Source: Buddleja alternifolia (lineage: Eukaryota; Streptophyta; Magnoliopsida; Lamiales; Scrophulariaceae). Taken from it: a DNA stretch of 64,000 bases. The notes beneath the pieces were generated by a model. That model was not told the origin of the DNA, ran no database searches, and worked only from the letters and a program-made list of their open reading frames with translations. This document shows positions 56,634 to 64,000 of the stretch, in pieces. The translations under genes were made by a program, and so were the position numbers. Location of the stretch: the NCBI GenBank assembly GCA_019426215.1, contig CM033391.1, positions 10,900,708 through 10,964,707 of the forward strand, read 5' to 3'. The number at the start of each line of letters is the position of its first letter. Position 1 is the stretch's first letter.

Positions 56634-57168
56634 AGAAAAAAGGGACATCAAACTAAATGTTTACCCTCTCCCATCTCTCTCTAAACCCTAATTTTCGTTT
56701 TTCTTCTAATTTCCTCCGTTGACGATGGCTTGATGAAGCAATCGTCTATTTCACCACTGTTACCACCACCATCGTCGGCGGGTTGGGTTGGGTTGGAGTA
56801 CCCTTCTTCAAGTTGTACATCACATCTTCAAATCTGACGAGACGGATATGGATCTAAAGAGACAGAGACAGATCTGACAAGATGAAGACGGGTGATACAT
56901 AAGTTTTTATATTGCGTTTTAGATATTTTGGTTGGTATTTTATTTTCTCTCCCGTATGAGAGTTTCTTCTCTCTTTGAATAGGAGTTGCACAAGAATTTT
57001 TTTGTGTTCGTTTGTGAGTTCTTAAGATTTGTTATCTTCATCAACTTGATAGTTGGGGTTCAGATGTTCTTACTATATCGTTTGAGTCGATATGAATTAT
57101 ATTGTTCTAGGCATTGTAAATTTTCGATTGAATGATATATAAGATTGATTTTTCTTTTAAAGAAAAAA
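56634..57168 (+). mobile_element. Non-LTR-type insertion (~535 bp) with 18-bp TSD
   Basis: Flanked by GAGTCGGAATTTCATGTC (56616-56633) and GAGTGGGAATTTCATGTC (57169-57186), 17 of 18 identical. The 3' end is A-rich (tttaaagaaaaaa). A long, variable target duplication and A-rich tail point to LINE-type target-primed insertion. The 5' part (ctctctctaaaccctaattttcg, ggttgggttgggttgg) looks like a transcript leader. It could be an internally deleted LINE, an unusual SINE or a retrocopy of a non-coding RNA. Confidence 0.7.
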
Positions 57169-57186
57169 GAGTGGGAATTTCATGTC

Positions 57187-57685
57187 GTGTGGACACAACA
57201 TCCAACTCATATATATCGGAAGATTTAAATTTGAGGGAACGACTTGAAACTAAAAGTTTAAAATAACTTCGATGTTAAGTGGATTTTAAATCCGTTATAA
57301 TAATTTAAAATAGTTAATAAAGAAATTTAAAGTCAAGTAATCTTCAAAAGGAATCCAAATAAATTTACAATTCTTAACTTCAAATGTTCCAAACAAACAA
57401 TGTACACATAAGGAGGGAGAGAAAGGGAGTTGTTATTTCTTTGTACTGAGAAAGTTGAATAAACCAATTCAAATAGAACTCTTTTATTCTTGTAATGAAC
57501 ATCTTCCAATAGGATACAAATTTCAGGTCTAAACAAAAGTATCTCCAACTTTTTACTTGTGTATGAACCGCCTGTATAATGCATCAACAAGAAGACCTAT
57601 ATATTAATTAATGTCACACCTATCAAAACAACATAGTAAAATGATTTTTGGTAAAAACCAAAATTAAATAAAATTAAATATATAA
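57187..57685. other. 3' flank of the KCS gene
   Basis: AT-rich; the minus-strand frame 57333-57590 has no features. No canonical AATAAA was found in the first ~60 bases after the KCS stop on the minus strand. Confidence 0.4.
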
Positions 57686-59098
57686 TTAATCCGGTATTTC
57701 GTAATCATCCGGTACGGAAAATGTATCCGGATCCTCGTTTTGGATCCATCCATATTTCTCCAAGAAAGGATTAGCCAAATTCTTTGGTGGATATGTATCA
57801 ATGCAATCTTTCCACACATTTTCACCATCCAAATCTCTTACCACCTCCCATAAGCAGCTATTGCACTTAAACCCTGCCCCAAAACTAATCATAAACACTC
57901 TATCACCTTTCTTGAGCCTTTTCTTGGCCTCCATATAAGCCAAAACATACCAAAGGCTACCTGCTGACGTGTTACCAAACCTATGTAAGGTCATTCGAGC
58001 CGGCTCAACATCATACTTGCTCAAATTGAGGTTCTGTTCTATTGCATCAATCACCGCCTTTCCCCCGGTGTGGATGCAGAAATGGTCGACCCCCGTCTTG
58101 AAGTTGATCACAGGCCGGGCCGTGGAGCCCCCTACCGCCTTGCTCCATTTTTGACATACTTTTCGAACAAAAAGCAAGCCCGCGAAGCGGAGGAGCTCGG
58201 TCATGGGTAAAATTTTGATAGCTATTTCCTTCAAGTTATCAACAAATGCCTGTGTGGCGGCCTTAGGGAGGTCCTTGCCAAGGTGGAAACCGACGAGCCC
58301 TTTGTTGTCCTCTTTTTGTATGCAACAATTGTAGGACTCTTCCTTTGCACCATGATGAGTTCTTACAAGGCATTTGAGCTTGAACATGGATTTTTCTTTC
58401 AAAGAGGGTTTATTTGTTAAAATCATAGCACACCCTCCAGATCTAAAGAGACAATTTGCTAGTATCATGGATCTATCATTACCCGTGTACCAACCCAAGC
58501 TCAAAGACTCGGAAGTTACAACAAGGGCTTGCATGTTTTTTCTAGTTTTGAATATGCTTTGGACTATATTGATAGATATTAAGCTAGCACTACACCCCAT
58601 TCCGGTGAGATTATAGACCTTAATATCTTCTCTCATTTTGTAAAAATTTATAATTCTTGAAGATAAAGAAGGCATACTGGTTAGCATCGATATGTTTACC
58701 ACCAGGATGTCGATTTCTGAAGGAGAGACACCAGTTCTCTTGAAGAGCTTATCAATGGAATCTAGAAAGAACTCGTCCATCTCCACAAGCGCATCATGGA
58801 GTGTCGGAGATGCTTCTCGGCCTTCAAAAATCATCTTCGGGGCATAAGTCTCCTCGCCTATGCCCGAACTCACTATGGCTTTCAAGAGAAACTTGTACTC
58901 CTTGATACCGAGGTGTTTATTTCTCCTTATGATTTCGCCGGAAAATTTTGTGCTAAGTTTTCGGTCGTCGGTCGGCTTGTAGCATTCGTAGTCTAGTATA
59001 TAACAAATTTCGCGCCTTTTTCGATCTAGGGTTCGCCATATGATGTAAAATAGAGGAAGAAGGGGGAGAAAGTAGAAAAACATGAAGGAAAAGTCCAT
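57686..59098 (-). CDS. KCS: 3-ketoacyl-CoA synthase (very-long-chain fatty acid elongase condensing enzyme)
   Basis: A single-exon 470-residue frame from ATG at 59098. Residues 4-22 are a hydrophobic membrane segment (FMFFYFLPLLPLFYIIW), one rather than two as in many KCS proteins. The FAE1/CUT1-type domain follows, then the chalcone-synthase-like C-terminal domain. The catalytic Cys is 169 in NLTGMGCSAS; the His residues are 249 in RTHHGA, 343 in CIHTGGK and 372 in TLHRFGN; the Asn is 376. All expected catalytic positions are present. The enzyme condenses malonyl-CoA with an acyl-CoA in the endoplasmic reticulum, the first step of elongation to wax, cutin or sphingolipid acyl chains. The short N-terminus and sequence style suggest the KCS12/KCS19-type branch, from memory and not verified. 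GNTSAGSLW replaces the common GNTSSSSLW. It is intact and unlike its surroundings in GC content. Confidence 0.95.
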   Translation of the reverse strand: MDFSFMFFYFLPLLPLFYIIWRTLDRKRREICYILDYECYKPTDDRKLSTKFSGEIIRRNKHLGIKEYKFLLKAIVSSGIGEETYAPKMIFEGREASPTLHDALVEMDEFFLDSIDKLFKRTGVSPSEIDILVVNISMLTSMPSLSSRIINFYKMREDIKVYNLTGMGCSASLISINIVQSIFKTRKNMQALVVTSESLSLGWYTGNDRSMILANCLFRSGGCAMILTNKPSLKEKSMFKLKCLVRTHHGAKEESYNCCIQKEDNKGLVGFHLGKDLPKAATQAFVDNLKEIAIKILPMTELLRFAGLLFVRKVCQKWSKAVGGSTARPVINFKTGVDHFCIHTGGKAVIDAIEQNLNLSKYDVEPARMTLHRFGNTSAGSLWYVLAYMEAKKRLKKGDRVFMISFGAGFKCNSCLWEVVRDLDGENVWKDCIDTYPPKNLANPFLEKYGWIQNEDPDTFSVPDDYEIPD

Positions 59099-59280
59099 GT
59101 TTTTTCTTTGTTTGGGAAGAGGAGAAAGAATAGTAAGATTGGGAGGGTTTGAAGTGTATAATAATAATGTAGTATGTGTTATTGAGAAATGAATGAGAAA
59201 TTTAAATCAAACACTTAGAATTATTGGGACCATTCTTTAAAACACTTTTTATTCTCTCAACTTCCACCAACTGAACGGTG
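59099..59280 (-). promoter_or_regulatory. KCS leader and probable core promoter
   Basis: Reading towards the ATG on the minus strand: ATTATTATACACTTC (TATA-like, about 59153-59168), then a CT-rich leader (cctcccaatcttactattct, ctcctcttccc) and the ATG. The assignment is by position only. Confidence 0.4.
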
Positions 59281-59959
59281 CGTGACTTCTCTAACTATCT
59301 TTAATTAATATGCTATCAAACAAAAGGCCTTATTCACGCATTAAGTATGTGAATTAGGAAACCCCATTTTTCTTTTTCTTATATTGTACAATCATCTCTA
59401 TGTTTTAGCTAATATATTTAAATCTTTTATATATGTAGTTGATGGAGTGCGCGTATGTTGCACATTGTAATGAATTGCTTTGCAGGGTCGGTATTGCGTA
59501 TAATTTGTGTGAGTTTGCGTTTTAATTAATGAGAAAAATCGTCCGTACCCATGTGATGTATGAAATTATTCAAAAGCTCCCTGGTGATAAAATAATACAA
59601 AGAACACTCCTATATAAAAAAAATAAAGGTACAATTTAACCCCTACTCACCTCACTCGCGCGTAGTGCAACTGTTTGTAATTTTTTGACCTTTTTGGACA
59701 ATTTTGCCTCTGATTAATAACCATTGGATCAAATAAGATAAAAATTGATAGTCCAGATTAATACCTATATATTATGTAAATTTGATTAATCACATCCATA
59801 GATTAAAACGACATCAATGGTCCATATTAAACATATTATACTTAATTATTTATTTTATTTAAAAACATATTTTATATATAAATACATACTTTTTAATTTA
59901 TAATTTATAAAGATATATTTCAAAAGGTGTTGTAAAATATTTCGAAAGGAGTACGGTAG
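59281..59959. other. No gene seen upstream of KCS
   Basis: AT-rich sequence; possibly distal promoter. Confidence 0.4.
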
Positions 59960-61409
59960 GATAGAGTAGTGGCTGGAAGAAGATTTAAGAGATGGGTGGC
60001 CATGTGTAGTGCCTCGACCCAAAAGATGGGTGGAACATGAGCTTGGAATAGAAGGGTGCGATTGACGTTATTAATTGATGGCAGAGTGCGTTCCGCCTTG
60101 CCATTTTGTTGCGATGTATGAGGACAAAAAAAATGAAAAGTAATACCTAGAGAGCTATGAAGGTCATGAAAATTATGATATCAAACTCACGACCATGATC
60201 ACATTGGAAAGCTTTATTTTTGTATTAAATTGATTTTTGACATAAGTACGAAAATTAAGAAAAACATTAAATATATCAGACTTGGAACGAAGGGGAAAGA
60301 CCCATAAAAATTGGGAAAAATCGTCTAAAAAAATAACATAATAACGATAACCATTTGCACTAATTAACGGAGAAGTCCATAAATCTAAGTGAATAAGTTC
60401 AAAAATACTAGTAGTACGAGAAGTAGAAATATAAAAAGGTAAACGACGATGTTTCCCAAGTTGACATGCATGACAAAGCGGAAATAAAGAGTTCTGATAG
60501 GAAATAAATTTTCTAGAAACTAAAAAACAAATAACAGAAACGCCGGGATGACCAAGACGGCGGTGCCACAGAGTAGGTGAAGAGGCATGAAAGCTGACAG
60601 TGGAGGGAGAAGCGCGGAGGTTGGATGGGAGAACCAGATAGAGATCGCCTTGAATATCACTGCGGAAGAGGTGGTTGCCCGTTTGAAGGTCCTTCACAGA
60701 GAAACCATAGGGATCAAATTCAATGGATACGTTGTTTTCACGAGTAAATTGACCAACATAAATTAAGTTGGTGACAATGTTAATAGAGACTAAAACGTTA
60801 GACAGAGAAAGATATGAAGTGGGAGAAGGAAAATTTGACTAACCAATATGAGATACAGAGAGTACAGCACCATTACCGACAATATTAGATTTTGACGTAT
60901 CAGAAGGTACAATAGAATGTAGATTACCTGAGTGAGAGGCCATGTATGAACTTGCCCCCAAATCCATATACCAATTTTCGTCGGGAGATTGTACCATCAT
61001 TGTGGAGAAAAGATGTGTCAAATCAGTAGGTTGATGATGCATTGAATTGTAATTGTTGTAATGGTTGTGCTGAGGCGGCAGTGGTGGGCTAGAGAAGTGA
61101 GGCCCAGATTGGGTATTAAAGGGCCCAGGACAGACATGGTGGTAGGCGGCCAGTTGGGAAGAAGGCTGCTGAAGGGTCAGCCCAGTAGTGTGGAAGCCAG
61201 GCGGTGCTGGAGACGGCCCATTGAAGTAGGCATGTCGTTGGGCTTGGTCATATGGAGTGTCGGCGGTCCAAGAAGGAGGTTGAACGGACTAGTGAGAATT
61301 ATAAGTGGGCTGAAAGGGGTGTTGGGTTGGCCCATGTTGGTTTACTGGATGAGGCTGGCCATAATTATTTGGTGGAAAAAATTGTTGATGTTGCTGGTGT
61401 AATTGTTGC
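59960..61409 (-). pseudogene. Ty1/copia gag-protease-integrase fragment, broken
   Basis: Minus strand, read from 61409 down: a Gln/Pro/His-rich Gag tail (about 61400-61050), then the protease in 60839-61042, where the active site reads WYMDLGASS (D-S/T-G changed to DLG). Next is integrase in 60173-60697 with the zinc motif (HRRLGH, CHACQLGKH), LIHLDLWTSP and FLDDFSQFLWVFPL. The integrase catalytic region continues in another frame to about 59960 (QQNGKAERT-like). RT and RNase H are absent in this piece. The upstream part of gag is cut off by the LTR element starting at 61410, so the rest may lie beyond the window. It belongs to a copia lineage different from elements A-C. Confidence 0.85.
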
Positions 61410-63059
61410 TGTTAGGAATCCTTTCGAACAAATTAAATGCAACGGAAGAATTGAGGATTCCTAGAATCGAATAACTTTAACGTGGGTTTGATGATTTTCA
61501 AGATTTTACAAAAATAAATGAAATTAAGTACCTTTTCGATTTTGTTTTCTTGAATTCGCGTAACAGCAACTCTCCCAGAATTCCTATCTCCAAAGATTCA
61601 CGTGAAACGAGCCTTCCAAAGATCCCTAAAATTCTCTCCTTGTGGTGGTGGTGGACGGCTAGAGAGAGAGAGAGAGAGAGTAGGGTAGGAGTTTTCTTCT
61701 TTTTTGTGTTATGCAATTAGGGTTAGGTTACTTGTTACACAGTTGGAGAGCTATTTAACTCTGCTAACTTATGCAACAAATAGGAGACCCTTTTGGGACT
61801 CCTAGTGGCCGCTCCTAGGGCTCCAATGGACGGTTAAGGTGGGTTTAAGTTGGCCCGGTCAACTTAGTCCACCTTTTAATATATATTTAATTTAAATTCT
61901 ATTTAAATCCAAAATATGTATTATTAATTAATTCCATTTAATTAATTCTTTGCTTAAATAGTTTAATTTGATCTAATTAAATTAAATATTTAATTTATTA
62001 ATTTACAATTAAATCAATCCATCCAATTAATATTATCTTTCTAAAAGATTAACACAAAAAGACATCCTGCTCGTTTCTTATAGCGCAACTCTTTAGGTTC
62101 GTCTCAATTGGCAATGGGAGGAATTACCAGAGGATGTGAGTGTCACCTAGGCAATCCCGTGGACTCACATCGTAACCAAACTGAGTACGAAATGAACAAA
62201 TCATTTACGAACCTCTAGACCATAAATACCGTATGTGTATAAGCCCCTTCACTGACGTATTCCGATCAAGTGAGAGTCATGGTATATGTCAAACTCATTA
62301 AACTTGATATTGTGCATTAAATCATAGCATAATGAAACTACCAAACTACCCTCCATGTCTTACATGAGTTAGTTTCATTGTTTTGGTCAAATACTTATAA
62401 TTTAATTTGCCTATGATCGCACATGATACTTTCTCGTTTACTATCGAGACAGTGAATCCCATCTTGGCGATCACTTCACAAGTGCTACTTGACTCATTGA
62501 GATCGCACTTCGAGGTCGGCCCCACCTAAGGGTGATTTGGTTCTAACTACTCTAGTAACAGATTCAACAGTACAAGTACATTGATCATGATCCCTCAGGT
62601 TTAAAGCTCATGCATACTATTATGATCAGTAATTCAATCATTGACAGTCACTGAGTAAATATCCATGTGATCGGATTACTACGAGTTGTGTTCGAATATA
62701 CCAATTCCATTGGTGTGTCTATGACATGTGTTCTCACTATCCTATAGTATTCGTCTGGCACTCTTTGTTAGAGCAAGTGTTATACAAGTCGAATCTTAAT
62801 GCCCAATTAAGATTCCTTAACTTGCGAACCATCTTAAGTGATCAGGTGTCAGACTCTTCCCGTGCCACTTCTTTATTCCATAAAGGGCGAAGAGTCAACC
62901 TAGATACACATGGACTATTTGTTTAATACTTATTAATGCCATGAAGTTTTATATGAACACAAGAATAAATGCCTTTATTAAAGATAAGTTCGTACAACAT
63001 AATTGGACACCCTATACAATCTATTTGTCCTCATTAGCATCTAGGGCATATACCTAACA
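61410..63059 (-). repeat. 3' LTR of a second copia element, inserted in the copia gag
   Basis: Plus-strand start TGTTAGGAATCCTTTCG and end CATATACCTAACA (TG...CA), 1650 bp. On the minus strand it begins directly after GTGCAAGTGGGAGAT, a polypurine tract (63060-63074). A (GA)n tract lies near 61661-61680. The pentamer before it is GTTGC (61405-61409); the partner copy would be outside the window. Open frames inside (61498-61716, 62726-62926) are LTR artefacts. Confidence 0.85.
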
Positions 63060-63074
63060 ATCTCCCACTTGCAC
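63060..63074 (-). promoter_or_regulatory. Polypurine tract of the second copia element
   Basis: GTGCAAGTGGGAGAT on the minus strand, adjacent to the LTR. Confidence 0.8.
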
Positions 63075-63080
63075 TTAATG

Positions 63081-64000
63081 CTAATTACCATGGTATCTAA
63101 TACCCATCTTCTCAAGATGTCGCTCTAGCACCTCCTGCGCCAATGGCTTAGTGAGTGGATCAACCACATTGTCTGCTGAGGCTATTTTCTGCACGGCAAT
63201 GTTGCCTCTTCCAATGATTTCTCGAATTATGTGATATCTCCTCTTTATGTGTTTGGATTTATTGTGAGACCTTGGTTCCCTAGTTTGCGCGATGGCTCCA
63301 TTATTGTCACACCGAAGTGGCAATGGCAGCTCCACACTAGGAACAACTTGAAGTTCTGTCATGAACTTCTTAATCCAAATAGCTTCTTTGGCTGCCTCTG
63401 AGGCTACCACATATTCAGCTTCAGTAGTGGAATCAGCAATTGTGCTTTGCTTGGAACTTTTCCAAGATACTGCTCCACCGTTCAGAGTGAATATGAACCC
63501 AGAAGTGAACTCTCGGTCATCAGTGTCAGATTGAAAATCAAAATCGGTGTAACAGTCCACTTTCATTTCTCCACTGCCATATACGAGAATCATATCTTTG
63601 GTTCTTCTCAAGTACTTCAAGATAGATTTCATAGCAATCCAATGTTCTTTGCCCGGGTTAGCTTGAAACCTACTTACCACGCTTACAACATAGGCAAGAT
63701 CTGATCTCGTGCATTACATCGCGTACATGAGACTTTCCACTACTAAGGCATTGGGAATTGTACTCATCTCTTTTTGATCTTCCTCACTTTGAGTACTCAT
63801 CTTTTTAGAGAGATGAATTCCATGTCTTATGTGCAAAAGACCGCTTTTAGAGTTCTCCATTCCAAATCACTTCAGGACCTTCTCTAAGTAGAGGGCTTGG
63901 GAGAGTCCTATCATCTTATTCGATCTATCCCTGTAGATGCGAATTCCTAGGATATGGATGGCTTCTCCCAAGTCTTTCATAGAGAATATGCTTGAAAGCC
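63081..64000 (-). pseudogene. pol: Copia pol C-terminus (RT end and RNase H), continues beyond the window
   Basis: 63081-63680 encodes a copia RNase H: RFQANPGKEHW, LKYLRRTKDMILVYG, DFDFQSDTDDREFTSGF, STTEAEYVVASEAAKEA, CDNNGAIA and DPLTKPL, ending at HGN close to the PPT. Further up (63690-64000) RT tail sequence continues in the same direction but with a stop near 63713-63715 (MYAM*CTRSD), so the gene is probably dead. The DADFQSD-type Asp is changed to DFDFQSD. The rest of the element is outside. Confidence 0.85.

Overview
The window is nuclear DNA of a flowering plant, most likely a eudicot. The evidence is AT-rich sequence full of plant transposon families, telomere-like TTTAGGG repeats, a plant 3-ketoacyl-CoA synthase (KCS) gene and an endogenous plant pararetrovirus. 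The species cannot be named from sequence alone. The only apparently intact host gene is the KCS gene on the minus strand at 57686-59098. Almost everything else is nested mobile DNA at different stages of decay.

Left part (1-15.6 kb): a 9.65 kb Mutator-like composite (2294-11948) is bounded by a perfect 9-bp target duplication. It carries a broken Ulp1-type cysteine-protease gene of the kind known from Kaonashi-like MULEs, but no transposase. It also holds two very large arrays of the heptamer TACGTCA that reverse to TGACGTA, each with a telomere-like TTTAGGG tract at the switch. Two copies of one Mutator-type MITE (210-794 and 2524-3117, both with perfect 9-bp duplications) and tRNA-derived SINEs lie in or beside it.

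Centre (15.6-45.8 kb): a complete 13.7 kb Sirevirus-type Ty1/copia element A (15655-29317) has about 1.5 kb LTRs, gag, pol and a long env-like region, with several in-frame stops and frame breaks. It is followed by a near-complete, decayed endogenous caulimovirid (about 30.3-38.6 kb) with a badna/tungrovirus-like ORF1-ORF2-polyprotein-ORF4 layout, a TATA box, a polyadenylation signal and an initiator-tRNA primer site. Next come a CACTA MITE nested in a Tourist-like MITE and element B (40621-45799, minus strand), a gag-only derivative related to element A.

Right part (45.8-64 kb): an AT-rich stretch has a paralogous counterpart near 12.7-14.5 kb. A 1.6 kb inverted-repeat element with internal tandem duplications follows, then element C (50.5-55.05 kb), a second gag-only derivative whose 3' LTR ends in a 282-bp inverted copy of its own head. 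After that come a Tourist-like MITE, a non-LTR-type insertion, the KCS gene, and a broken copia gag-pol split by a second copia element that runs off the window.

The most notable points are: (i) elements B and C share the same double internal deletion with a short scrap of pol between, so they look like a non-autonomous gag-only family that would depend on pol from an element like A; (ii) the caulimovirid has four ORF blocks with ATGA overlaps and an ORF4 I do not recognise; (iii) the TACGTCA/TTTAGGG cassettes; (iv) the hairpin LTR of element C. All identity and similarity statements are by eye; no alignment or database search was run.
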